A DNA stretch of 64,000 bases from positions 682,001 through 746,000 of the forward strand of contig JAIXMG010000011.1 in the NCBI GenBank assembly GCA_025201345.1. The letters run 5' to 3'. Both the position numbers and the translations under genes were made by a program. This document shows positions 1 through 11,942 of the stretch, piece after piece; the first letter of the stretch is position 1, and each line of letters begins with the position of its first letter. Source of the DNA: Thamnidium elegans (lineage: Eukaryota > Mucoromycota > Mucoromycetes > Mucorales > Mucoraceae). The notes under the pieces are model-generated. The model was given only the letters and a program-made list of their open reading frames with translations, was not told where the DNA came from and ran no database searches.

Positions 1-1224
1 TTTTTGGTGCTTATTCCAAGCGACAATATAATATAGTTTTCTGGTACATCCAGAAATAGACAGCGATTTATAAGTAATGTAATTAAAAGTAAATAGTTTT
101 GTGAATGGTTACCAAATATGTAATTGACAATAAAAAAAAAAGAGGGGTTTGATTTAAACAAACACATTTACGATGTTGATACCAGACAATATTTCGTTTA
201 CAGCAAAAGAAGGAATGTGTAAGATCTATAACTTTTTTGTCAATTAAAGCTAACGTATACAGGGCAATAGCGTAAGTCCAATGTTGCGAGTGGTGGATAA
301 GATTAAGAAAAGTAAAAAATAAAAGGTACGACCTACCTATACACTGAAAACGCGCGAGAAAAAAAAAATGCACAGAAGCATTGTTAAAAGGACTTGAGAC
401 TAAACAACTCAGTATATCATTCATAAGGTTTTATTTTTCGTTTTCATTATTATTTTAATATACCTCTGTCCGAAGACAGAAGTATATTGATATCAAAAAA
501 TTAATCATTTGAGAAACATTCGTTTCAAAAATAAAATAAAATACAAGCTACTCCAAACGGGAATCTCAAAGTAGTTCTCAAATAAAGTCCTCCTTATACT
601 TCTGGGTATATATGAAGTTTCCTTCAAATAGGAGGTCTTACTTCTAGATCATCCTTAAAGACAAAATAATAAGCTCGGCTGTTAAAGTCGACCATGCTCC
701 CGATTCTTTTGTTTGGACAAAGAATCTTGTATCATAAGTCTTAAATCCCATTACAGGGGCTGACTGCCAAACCTATTATAACTCACACCAGAACAACAAG
801 ACTCCAGAGCAAATACACAAGAACAAAGCAACCTGGGAACAAAAAAATTAATAATACGTATATTGATGAAGTTAATATAAAATAATTACCAAAAGTAAGC
901 CAATCACCAACAACAGATACACCAGAACAAACGTACCAGAGAATTTCCACCACCAAAAAAAAAGAAAAAGGATTATGCAAAAAAAAAAAGAAGACAAAAA
1001 GACTACGCAAAATAATATGTTAGTGTTTTATGAATAAATATGTATATATATTATACGTACCACACAAAAAAAAAACCCCCTAACAAACACTTAAAAACAC
1101 TAATAGAATAAAAAGTTAGTATCTTATAAAATGTTATAAATATATGCATACGTACCAATAAAAAAAAGAGGGTGGCCACCCAGAGGGATAAAAACTCATA
1201 AAAAAAATAGACATGAAGAAGAAG

Positions 1225-1274
1225 ACACACACACATACATACACATACACATACACATACACACATACATACAC
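1225..1274. repeat. CA/CATA microsatellite
   Basis: An imperfect run of ACACAC and ACATAC units about 50 bp long. It produces a spurious cysteine/valine-rich open frame on the minus strand. Confidence 0.85.
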
Positions 1275-1353
1275 CAGCATGCCCAAGACGACACGGGAAA
1301 CCACGCTTTTTCACTCCAGCATGCCCACTTAACACGGGAAAACCATGCTTTTT
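1275..1353. repeat. 42-bp tandem duplication, two copies
   Basis: Two adjacent units begin with CAGCATGCCCA at 1275 and 1317, and each continues through an ACACGGGAAA block and a CCAYGCTTTTT block. The second copy differs at several positions. No coding function is apparent. Confidence 0.75.
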
Positions 1354-1872
1354 TTCCTTATTAAAAAATAAAAAAAAAAGATCGTCAGCTCCTGACCAAA
1401 ACTAATGGTGCCAGAACAGGATGACAAACAACCATAGCAATGTTGAATTGACTATAGAGAAGAAGTAAGAGGTAGCAAATCATTTCAAATGGAACCGCCG
1501 ATGAGAAACCAAAGTAGCTTGAAAGAATAAAGAGCCAGAGAAAAAAAGGGAGAGTTTTGTCTTTAAAAGAAAAAAAAAAAGACTTCGTCACAAAACTTTG
1601 GGCCAATGAGAGGAAAGCTTGGTCAGAGGATGGTTTTCATATTTTTTTTTTTACTTGTAAAATAGCATTTCTTTATTACTTTTTACTAATACGTTTAAGC
1701 TATAGCTATAGATATGATTAATATTTTTATTGATAACTATCAATAGGATAAAATAAAAGATTATACCATTTCAATATTTTTAGCTTTAGTTCAAAGTAAA
1801 CAAATCATGCAAATTTACAAATCCGGAAAAAAAAAAGTAGAGAAAAAAAAAAACGTTTGAAAATCATCGCAT

Positions 1873-2560
1873 CTTATTAGTAAAAGTACTAATAGATAAG
1901 CTAATATGGATTTGAAAATGTAGTAATTTTTCATGTGATTCTGATCATACTATTTGTTATTATGGTTAATTATATAGTTTTTGTTTATTTTAGTGTTTTA
2001 ACTTTTATGACAAAAACTACTCTTTTTTATAATTTAGTGATAATTTTCAACCGTTATTACTTGTTAGTAAAACTACATGGAAATAAGCTAGTATTATTAT
2101 GAAAAATGTGATCCAGCCCTAAGCGACACGAATTCTGTTATTGCTTTTCATAAGTAATCAGACAGTTTTTGTGTTTGCATCTTTCAAAGTTTATAACGAG
2201 AAATATTCTCATTTAAAAAGTAAATATTGTTATTTATTGTTAGTAAAACTACATGGAAATACGCCAACGCAATTATCAAAGATATAGCCCACATTTAAGC
2301 GACGCCAAATATACTATTATTGACTATAGTCCATTAGACAGTTTTTTTTAACTTTTATGATGAGAACCACTTTTGTTAAAAATCTCAGCGATGATTTTCA
2401 AGCGTTATTTTGTGTTAGTAAAACTACATGGAAATACACTAATCTTATTATCAAAAATATAGCCTACACCTAAGCGACACCAGATATATTAGTATTGGAA
2501 ATAGTCTATTAGGCAGTTCTTTTTATTTTGTCAATCTACTAAAAGTTTACAGAAATTTCC
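1873..2560. repeat. degenerate ~176-bp tandem repeat, about four copies
   Basis: The block TTAGTAAAACTACATGGAAA recurs with its first G-T-T-A-G at 2063, 2239 and 2413 (spacings 176 and 174). A weaker fourth copy starts near 1877. Other conserved sub-blocks recur in the same order in each unit: TAAGCGACRCCA, a TTAGRCAGTTYTTTT-like stretch and TTTTCAAGCGTTATT. No ORF runs through the units. The first copy is the most diverged and the last is truncated. Confidence 0.75.
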
Positions 2561-3022
2561 TTTTATGGAAAAAATAAAATTTGCAACTAACATGGGAGTC
2601 TTTTTTAAGAGAACACTTTTTTTTTATGGTAACTTATTCTAGTTATTCCTGGTGTCATAGATCTACACCATTTGTATTCTATTTTTTAAAAGCGTACTCT
2701 TTTATTATTCTTTTTTTATTCATTCAATTAAACTAAAAGAAAAACTTTTCTCCTGCTTTCCCAGATATCTTCCTTCGACCAACCAAACATCTTGGCTATA
2801 TTCAAAAGAAGAAATATTTTTTCTCAATAAAATTTCCCTTCTACAATTGTATTTGTCCTCTCCTCGCTCGTTAGTAAGATAGGAAGACTATCGTCGTTTT
2901 CACTATATCCTCGTCTTCCTATCCCACTTTCTTCTTCCTCTCTTCGTCTCCAGTTTTCATTCAATCGAATGGTCACTTCGTCAATTATTTCATCTAATAA
3001 TTTTTTTTAAGACGACACACAC

Positions 3023-3779
3023 TCAAATTCTGCCACTGGCAAACGCAATGTCTTGGTCACTTCGAATTCTCAAAGGAATATTCTTCAAGATACCAAAAGC
3101 ATGTTTGATTTCAATACGCATAATGGCGATATACGTATTAAATTTTTCGGTTGCCTTTGGTCATTGTTGATTATGTGGCTTTCGACCCACAGTACAAGAT
3201 ATTATACGCCTTGTATCCTCCATCACCGAGCACGTACTGGTCTCCAGAAAAGAATTTTTCAGGATTAGAACCTGGACTTGATTCAGAAAGGACGCGCATG
3301 TCATGACTACTTCCAAAATATCCCGCCGAAATGTAACAGATTCGTTTCTTACCGTCACATACGGTTATGCTGTTAATACTGTATGCTGATTTCCGAGTAA
3401 AAGATGCGTCTTTTTTCCAAGAGGGAACGTACATCAATTTGAAATTGGAACTGTCGACAAAACCTATCAGATTTTGGGATCCGAAACGTTCGTCGTTTAT
3501 CTGTTGCTCAATAAAGGAATTCTTGATGTAACTCTGGCGACGACACCACATCAAAGAGGCGGTAAAGAAATCTTTGCATAGAATTCTCTAAAAAAAAACA
3601 GTTTGATTACTAATATTTAGTTAAAGATCTTTTAGCTGTCTTTTTTAAACTTACTTCCGACACTGGATCGTCTCGCCAACCAATTATAAGATACGCGATT
3701 TCCATTATAATCTTGCTTTTCAATACTAAGTATGGCAATTTGGAGACGTACATCGGTCTGAGGGTTTATTGTGATAGAC
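3023..3779 (-). pseudogene. decayed Harbinger/PIF-type transposase (DDE_Tnp_4)
   Basis: The minus strand carries, in order, a fragment like the HARBI1 helix-turn-helix region (RLQIAILSIEKQDYNGN, then RRSSVGS), a likely intron, and the nuclease core. First-Asp block: IGFVDSSNFKL. Second block: SAGYFGSSHDMRVL followed by GDGGYKAYN. Last block, around the third acidic residue: MRIEIKHAFGILK. The core is open from 3554 to 3171. A frameshift and a TGA near 3161-3171 then separate it from the C-terminal block, so the copy looks dead. A possible 5' exon (ATG at 4157, minus, ending at a GTAAGT donor near 4077) could belong to it, but this is unproven. No terminal inverted repeats were identified. Confidence 0.75.
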
Positions 3780-4970
3780 CGGTAGTATCAATGGTCTTTT
3801 ATCACCTATAATGTAAAAGAAAATATATAAAATGAGATTATTTTATGTTAAAAAAATAATGAAACCTCATCCGTATTCTGATTATCCGCGACTGACCATT
3901 GCCCTTAATAAGAATATGGATGTTAAAAAGAGATTGATTAGTATAGATTATTCAAAAAAAAAAAAAAAAAAAAAAAAGTAAATAAAAGTAACATTTATTA
4001 CGTTACAATATAAGAAAAACTTACGTTTCGATTTGCAATTGCTTTTCCCCTTATAATTTAACTTTTTTTTTACTTACCTCTTTAATATTTCAATCTCCAA
4101 AACTTGATCTGGGGTGGTCAGCCGTAAAGTAGTACGATTGGCTAACGATAATTCCATCAAAAAAAAAAGACTTGGAAATACAATTATCCTTGAAATGCAC
4201 AACTAATTTATCCACGTATTCTTTACTGTATCTAATTATACAAAGGAAGTATTAAAAAAAGTAGAAAGAAAAGTAGAAGTAAAAGTAAAAAAAAAAGAAA
4301 AGAGAAAAAAAAATACCACAACTTGATATAGGACTTTAAGAAAAGGAAAACCGTGGAAGAGGTTGAATTATAAAGCGGTATGTTTTATTACTGTGTTTGA
4401 TTTTATTACATGATCTGCCTATGACAACTCTCTCGTAGCCGGATCTCCAAATCATTTAACACTCAGATTCAATAAACACAAGCTGGGCAGTTCTTCGGAT
4501 GTTTGAGTTTTTCAGATAGATGATGGAGACATAATCTGTTTTGTGTATATTTTTATATTTTTAATTATAAAGAGAACGAAAAAAAAAAATCCTTCAGTAT
4601 ATGTATACACACAATAAGGTGTGTATATATAAGATTACTTTTTAAATACGTACGAAAAAAAGTACGTAATAACATTTACATATATCAAACTTTTTTTTTT
4701 TTTTTTTTTCAGTAATAAACAAACTTCTTTAGCGTCACAAAGTGACGTGCGAACCTCTCTTCTGTGATGTGTGTGTTTGGGACTTTTAAAAAAAAATAAA
4801 AAAAAATAAAAAAAAAGGCGCGCAAACCCTCCTTTATAGCCTTCTTTTTTTTTTTTCATCTTGTTTAAAAAAAGAGATTTACTTTTTTTTTACTGTCTAT
4901 AGAAAAACCAATCCTTTTTTTAAAAAAGATTAATACCAGTTAAAGCAAACTCAAAAAAAAAGTTACATGC
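3780..4970. other. intergenic region between transposase remnant and INO80
   Basis: AT-rich, with poly-A/T runs and no supported gene apart from the possible transposase 5' exon near 4077-4157 on the minus strand. The last ~100 bp upstream of the INO80 start are rich in T and A homopolymers and presumably include its promoter. Confidence 0.5.
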
Positions 4971-7900
4971 ATGGCGTTTGATCAACCCAATCAGTCACCT
5001 CATCGACCTCCTCCACAGGTACAACAACAACAACAACAACAGCAACAACAACAACAGCAACCTCCACCACAAACATCGGAAGAATGGGAATATAATAGAT
5101 ATAACCCCGGACCCTATCCACCTTCTTCTTATCCACCTCCAAGTCGTGAAAACTATACTTATCCTTCTTCATCCGCTTCTTGGGAACAGGTAATTAACAT
5201 TACTAAAAAAAAACTTTTTATCTCTATTTTTCTTTCTTTTTTTCTTTTTAAACCCTTGACGTGATAAAACAGCCAACTAAAAAAATAAAAAAATAGAATC
5301 ATTATCCACCAACTTATCAACAAGCTGCTTATGATCCAATTCGTAATAGCATAGTAAATATAACACCTCTTTTAACGTGTGTAATCCAGTCTAACACACA
5401 CTCTTTTTATATAGACAACAGAAACACTTCCTCCACCTCAACAGGTAAATAACAACTTTTTTTTTTAAAAAAAAAATATATTGACTAATCCATTCTATAC
5501 GATCCTTTAGCCGCAACAAGCAGTGATTTCACCTGTCATGTCTATATCACAACTTCTTTCATCTGATAATAACCCACCTAAACCAGTCTACTCACCTACT
5601 TTACAAGCATTTGAACCAACACGTCAACACGGAATTCAAAACTTGTTAAACAGTGATAATGAAGAAAAGTACCAAATGGCTGATTCAGATACAGATACTG
5701 AAGATATCCCATTGATCCGATCTCCAAAAGTTTTGCAGCAGCAACACCACCACCAACAGGAAGTTATTATTGATCATCGTGATCCTGTTATTGTCACTTC
5801 CAAGGTAAAGTCATAAATACTATGTGTATGTATATATATGTATATATTGATTAACGTATTTTTGTTATTATTTAGAATCGTAAACGTAATTTTTTTTTAT
5901 AGCTTTTTCAAACAAAACAAAGATCCTCCCCTCACTAACACATTATTTATAGTACAAACACAACACAGTGATGACAGTGATGATTCATCTATTGACGACC
6001 TAAGTGACATGGACATAAGACCCAAAGGAGGAAAATCACTTGCTCAGCGTACACGTGAGGAAATAATATTTTCTGAGGGAGAAGAAGAAGATGAAGTACT
6101 TTTAGCACATCGAGAAGAGATGGTTCAGTTTATGATTGACGTTCATCGTCGTCGAAAGCGAGTGATTGAAGCATACGAAAAGAAAGAAGCCGTAAGTTTT
6201 TTTTCTCTCTCCTAAAACATCCTTTTTTTTACTAATAACAACAACAGAACCGACATTTAAAAATGAAGGAACGCATTGAACATATGTATGAAAAGAGATA
6301 TGGTACACGTATGCCAAAATCCGAAGTCTTTAAACGAAAATCCAAGAAAGCCACCACCAAACGTTTCAAATACGACGAATCCAGTGACGAACTAGTAGAA
6401 GAAGATAGTAACACGGGTTCCATCCCCTCTCAAAACCGTATAGAAGACGATCGTCGAAAGATTTGGTTGACTATTGCACGTAAGGACATTCCACGTATGA
6501 ACCGTATCTTGTCTCGTGTCCAAGCAACCCGATCCGGTAATTGTAAAAAGGTCGCTCAGTATTGTCAAAAGGAAGTACGTCGGGTCGTAACAAATGGGGG
6601 TAGAGCCAATCGTGACATGCAAAATAAAGCAAAGAGAGCCAGTAAAGAGATGCTCTTGTTCTGGAAAAAGAATGAAAAGGAAGAAAGAGAGCTAAGAAAG
6701 AAGGCCGAAAAGGAGGCTCTTGACAGATTAAAACAAGAGGAAGAACGTAGAGAGGCTCAACGTCAAGCTCGTAAATTGAATTTCTTGATCACTCAGACTG
6801 AGTTGTACAGTCATTTTATCGGTAGAAAGATTAAACAGGATACAGGTGACGATGACGATACAGCTCAACCTGCTCCCTCTGGTTTATCTACTCCATTGGA
6901 CCCAGTCTCTACCACTGACGAACTCGACGTGAACGCTGGTATCACTAATATCGGTGTAGTTGATTTTGACGAAGAAGACGAGAGCGTGTTAAAGGAACAA
7001 GCTCGACTCAGTGCCCAAAACGCGCTTGCCAAACAACGCGAGCAAACCAGAGAATTTGACGAAGGAGCCCGTGAAAGAAGATTAGCTGCTGGAGAAGATG
7101 ATGAAGCCAGTTTAAACCAAATGGCGTTTGACGATATGAATTTCCAAGAGCCCTCTAGTATGGGGTCTGGGCCCGAAGTCTCACAACCGAACATGTTGAT
7201 GTGTCAACTCAAGAGTTATCAATTGAAGGGTCTTAATTGGCTTGCTAATTTATACGAACAAGGTATCAATGGTATTTTGGCTGATGAGATGGGTTTAGGT
7301 AAAACTGTACAATCTATTTCATTATTGGCTTATTTAGCTGAAGTGCATAATATTTGGGGTCCCTTTTTGGTTATCGCTCCTGCTTCTACACTTCATAACT
7401 GGCAACAAGAATTTGCTAGATTCGTTCCTCAGTTCAGAGTAAGTATAAAATTTGTATGTGTATATATATTGACAACTAAAAACTTTTTTTTTTTTTTTTT
7501 TTATGTATAGGCGCTTCCTTATTGGGGTAACCCTAAAGATCGTAAAGTACTTCGTCAATTTTGGAACCGAAAGCAACTGTACGGTCGTGACGCTCCGTTC
7601 CATATTGTCATTACCAGTTACCAGCTTGTACTTACCGACGTCACCTATTTCCAACGCGTGAAATGGCAATACATGATTCTCGATGAAGCGCAAGCTATCA
7701 AGAGTTCCTCCAGTGCACGCTGGAAGCAACTACTTGGATTCCACTGTCGTAACCGATTACTCTTAACTGGTACGCCTATTCAAAACAGTATGCAAGAACT
7801 CTGGGCTTTACTTCATTTTATCATGCCAACATTATTCGATTCGCACGAAGAATTCAGTGAATGGTTTTCCAAAGACATTGAAAGTCACGCAGAGAACCGA

Positions 7901-9975
7901 GGTTCATTAAACCAACATCAACTGCGTCGATTACACATGATCTTAAAACCGTTCATGTTGCGTCGTATTAAACGTAACGTACAGCACGAACTTGGTGAAA
8001 AGATCGAAATTGAAGTGTTCTGTGAATTAACTGCTAGACAAAAAGCATTATACCGTGGCTTAAAAGAAAAGATATCCATTTCCGAGTTATTAGAAAAGGC
8101 AACTTCTTTAGGCGATTTAGAGAATTTAGATAGTTTAATGAATTTAGTTATGCAGTTCAGAAAGGTGTGTAACCATCCTGAATTATTTGAACGTGCTGAT
8201 GTCAAATCTCCAATGTCGTTTTGTCGTTTTAGTCAGACAGGTTCCTTGGCAAAAGAAAGTCAATTGTATTGCCCTTACTCAACTACAAGTCATATCAAAT
8301 ATAGAATCCCTAAAAAGTTATATAGAAATGGTGGTATCCTAAAAGTCGTAAGCCCTGATACCAATGCAGGATTCGAAACAAAGTATTTAGATAATCTGAT
8401 GAATATTTGGAATAGTAAATATATTTATGAATCCGAGTTCTCTAATGAAAAAGGTAACGTTTTTATTATATCCGTGTATATTTTGTATACTTATCTTCTT
8501 TTTAACAAAAATTTAGATGCTGCATTTTCCTTTTTACGATTCACGGATATGGCACCACACGAAGCAAGTTACTTGTTCAACGCCAACATTTTGGAAAGAT
8601 GGATGGACCATTTAGCAAAACGTGACCAACGTGCTCGCAGAAGTCTTTATTGTCATGAATCCTCTGCTGCCATCAATACATCTGCCTTATTCTTAATTTC
8701 AGAAACTAACACTGTCACAAACCCATTGATGATCGCACCTGGTTCAGCTCTTGATGAATTGACACATGTATCTGATGGATTTATTCATGAAACAAGAGTT
8801 TACGGTCAATGTTATTTCCCTGCTGTCACTGCAGTACCTGTCGATATGGTTTGTGACGATATTTCATTTATGCACGAGAAACACCAAACCTTCTTTGACC
8901 GCAACACCCGATCCTGCCTCTTCGGAACCCCACAATACAATACCAACCGTGAAGAAGCCTACAACTTGAAGGCCGTTGTCCAAAAGACCGAGACCGGTGT
9001 CATGACAGTTCCCTCTTCCGGCTACGGTTACTCTATGATGAAGGTTCCCTCTATGAAAGATCTTATTTTAGATTCTGGTAAACTCGCCACCATGGATAAA
9101 CTACTGGAGCGACTCAAGACTGAAGACCACAGATGCTTAATCTATTTCCAAATGACTAAGATGATTGACTTATTTGAAGAATACATTGCTTACAAGCAAT
9201 ACAAATACCTTCGATTGGACGGTTCATCCAAGATTTCAGATCGTCGTGATATGGTACAAGATTGGCAAACCAGACCTGAAATCTTTATCTTTTTACTTTC
9301 TACACGTGCTGGTGGTTTAGGTATTAATTTGACCGCTGCCGATACTGTTATCTTTTATGATAGTGATTGGAACCCAACCGTAGATCAGCAAGCTATGGAT
9401 CGTGCACATCGTTTGGGTCAGACTAAACAGGTCACTGTCTACAGATTGATCACAAAGAACACAATCGAAGAAAGAATTCTTCAAAGAGCGAAACAGAAGG
9501 ACGAGATTCAGAAGGTGGTTATTTCAGGCGGCGAGTTTAAATCAGTTGACTTTAAACCTAGAGAAATCGTGTCACTTCTTTTGGATGATGAAGGTAATGA
9601 ATTAAAACATAATCATACCGCGTAAAAAAAAAATACACACTAAACTAATTATGTATAATAGAACTTGATGACAAATTACAAATGCAATTAAAGAAAAAGG
9701 CGGAAGAAGAAGAACAAAAGAAACAAGCAAGGCCGCCACCAACACCAACAAAACGATCACGAAAACAAGCATTAGCAGCTGAAGGATCCAAGGAATCCAC
9801 ACCTGCACTTAGTCCATCTAACGTGGATCGTCTATTTAGTGCTGGCGAAGATACGTTTAATACTACTAATAACAACACAACTGAAGAAGATACCAGTGGT
9901 AATTCTTCTCCTGCAAAGAAACAAAAGTTGTCTCGTATTGGTCGACCGAGAACAAATTTTTCATTTACAGGTTAA
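4971..9975 (+). CDS. INO80: INO80 chromatin-remodelling ATPase
   Basis: Catalytic subunit of the INO80 complex, a nuclear SWI/SNF-family ATPase that slides nucleosomes and handles H2A.Z. My splice model joins 4971-5189, 5297-5353, 5415-5444, 5511-5804, 5876-5885, 5953-6191, 6248-7438, 7511-8453, 8517-9593 and 9662-9975. This gives one open frame of 1,457 residues. The N-terminus is low complexity, with 14 glutamines. It is followed by acidic stretches and a DBINO domain (from about [19 protein letters not shown] through [16 protein letters not shown]). The helicase core has motif I DEMGLGKT, a DEAQ box (LDEAQAIKS), [10 protein letters not shown], and C-terminal motifs [16 protein letters not shown] and [16 protein letters not shown]. 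The long insertion between the two RecA lobes and the DEAQ box are typical of INO80 rather than Snf2 or Swr1. The C-terminal tail is basic and carries a GRPRTNF segment resembling an AT-hook. One exon is only 10 nt, and the 63-nt intron 8454-8516 is in frame and stop-free. Confidence 0.95.
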
Positions 9976-10551
9976 TATATAAAATAAAATGACATTTTAT
10001 CCAATCAATTTGAACACACACGGAGGTAATCACAGAGTGCATTATGTTTGCTTTTTTTGTACAACGTGTTCACTTCCCCATTTATTTTTTCTTCCAGTGA
10101 AGTACCTTTTTTTTTTTTTTTTGGAGTGTCAGGGGATATAAACAAATGACTTTTTTTTTTTTTTTAGTAAGCTACAGACGCGTTAAAAAGAAAAAGAGAG
10201 AAATATACAAAGGAAGGTTGAAAGTAATATACAAAGGGAGGTTGAAAGTAAAAGCGGGAAAGTACAAACAAGGGGGGGGGGGGGGGAAAGGTCGAGACTC
10301 TAGTATTTTTTGTATTATTAATATTATTTTTATTGTTTAAAAACCCATCCTGCAACCGGGATAGCTGTCGGTTTCGACCATGTTGAATGTCGAGTATATA
10401 AAAAAAAAGAGAGAGAGAACAATATATAAAAAAGGAGGAAGAAAAAAAGTATCTAACAATTAGAGTTTAAAGAAAAAATGAGAAGAGGGGATATGAAATG
10501 CAGTTTGTTGAAAACGTTAACTCAAAAAACGAAGTGTTAAAATAAGGGAAC
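9976..10551. other. convergent intergenic region
   Basis: Lies between the 3' ends of INO80 (+) and SAM synthetase (-), so it should hold both terminators/poly(A) sites. It contains a 24-bp tandem duplication (10203-10250, units starting ATATACAAAGG), a run of 15 G (10272-10286) and long T runs. No gene is seen. Confidence 0.6.
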
Positions 10552-11942
10552 TTAGAACTTGAGTTCCTTGGGTTGTTCCCAAGAGAATTCGTCACGACCG
10601 AAATGACCGTAAGCAGCAGTCTTTTGGTAGATAGGCTTGAAGAGATCAAGTTCCTTGACAATAACACCAGGACGAAGATCAAAGTTTTGACGGATGATTT
10701 CAACTAAATCAGTGGCAGACTTTTCAGAAGTACCATAGGTATCAACAAAGATGGAAAGAGGCTCGGCAACACCAATAGCATAAGAAAGTTGAACAAGAGC
10801 ACGACGAGCGAGCTTAGCGTTAACCAAAGACTTGGCGATCCAACGAGCGGTATAAGCAGCAGAACGATCAACCTTGGACCAATCCTTACCGGAGAAAGCT
10901 CCACCACCGTGAGCACCCCAACCACTATTATAATAAAAAATACATATTAGAAAACCGATAATTTAAAAAAAGCGGGAAAAAAAAAGAAAATTTTTTCATT
11001 ATCCCGAGTTAAAAAAAAAAAAAAAAAAAGACTTACCCATAGGTATCAACAATAATCTTACGACCAGTTAAACCGGCATCACCTTGAGGACCACCAATGA
11101 TGAACTTACCAGAAGGTTGTAAATGGTAGACGGTATCCTTGAGAAGATGGGCAGGGATAACAGGCTTAACGATGTGTTCCATTAAAGCCTTACGGAGATC
11201 TTCAGTCTCGATCTCAGCAGCGTGTTGAACAGAGACAACAACGGTATCAACACGAAGAGGAACCATGGCACCGTTATCGTTCTTATATTCAATAGTGACT
11301 TGGGTCTTGGAATCAGGACGCAACCAAGAGAGGGTACCGTCACGACGGAGGTCAGCCATACGCTTGTTAAGCTTGTGAGAGAGAACAGCGGTCAAAGGCA
11401 TCATCTCGGGAGTTTCATCAGTAGCATAACTAAAATTATATAAATTATTATTAATACAAATAATAATAAAAACTCTTACTGTAAAATACTTTACCCAAAC
11501 ATGATACCTTGATCACCAGCTCCAATATCTTCAATGTTGAAAGACTTTTGAACAAGACCTTGAGAGATATCAGGAGATTGTTGTTCAATAGCAACTAAAA
11601 CGTTACAGGTCTTGTAATCGAAACCCTTTTCAGAATCATCATAACCAATTTGCTTAATGGTGTTACGGATAATCTTTTGATAATCAAGGTTAGCCTTGGT
11701 GGTAATTTCACCAAAGACCATGATCATACCAGTCTTGGCAGCAGTTTCACAAGCAACCTTAGACATGGGATCTTGAGCCAAACAGGCATCCAAAATAGCA
11801 TCAGAGACTTGATCACAGATCTTGTCTAATAATATTATTGTTTGTTACTATGTGTGTTTCTTTTCGTCAAAATCTATAATAAATTCTTACCAGGGTGACC
11901 TTCACCAACGGATTCAGAAGTGAAAAGGAAAGTTTCGCTCAT
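10552..11942 (-). CDS. S-adenosylmethionine synthetase
   Basis: Makes S-adenosylmethionine from methionine and ATP (EC 2.5.1.6) in the cytosol; it is the main methyl-donor source. Exons on the minus strand are 11942-11891, 11825-11495, 11429-11037 and 10924-10552, giving 382 residues, normal for the family. The start is [17 protein letters not shown], and the first intron splits the GHPDK motif. The ATP-binding [15 protein letters not shown] straddles the second intron. The glycine-rich GGGAFSGKD motif follows the third. The C-terminus ends [11 protein letters not shown]. Codon choice is strongly biased, as expected for an abundant enzyme. The gene converges on INO80. Confidence 0.97.

Larger units (their letters stand above)
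1..3022. other. gene-poor AT-rich intergenic region
   Basis: I see no convincing gene. The open frames here are short, hydrophobic and made largely from A/T homopolymers read on the minus strand. The stretch does hold a short near-perfect hairpin (458-487), a CA-rich microsatellite, a 42-bp duplication and a four-copy ~176-bp tandem repeat, which are listed separately. Confidence 0.6.

Noticed and set aside
783..1606. Hydrophobic minus-strand ORFs that look like membrane proteins
   Set aside because: They are built from A-homopolymers and the CA microsatellite read in reverse, giving Phe/Val/Cys runs; no conserved motif or splice signals.
1873..2560. Tandem repeat considered as a CRISPR array
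   Set aside because: The unit is ~176 bp and diverged throughout, without short identical repeats and unique spacers, and the genome is eukaryotic.
4635..4859. 74-codon Lys/Phe-rich ORF upstream of INO80
   Set aside because: Composed of poly-A/T tracts, no motif, and it overlaps the likely INO80 promoter.
10340..10400. Short mixed-composition segment near 10350 considered as a small RNA
   Set aside because: Only a 5-bp stem (AACCG/CGGTT) is visible and no snoRNA or tRNA box; more likely part of a 3' region.
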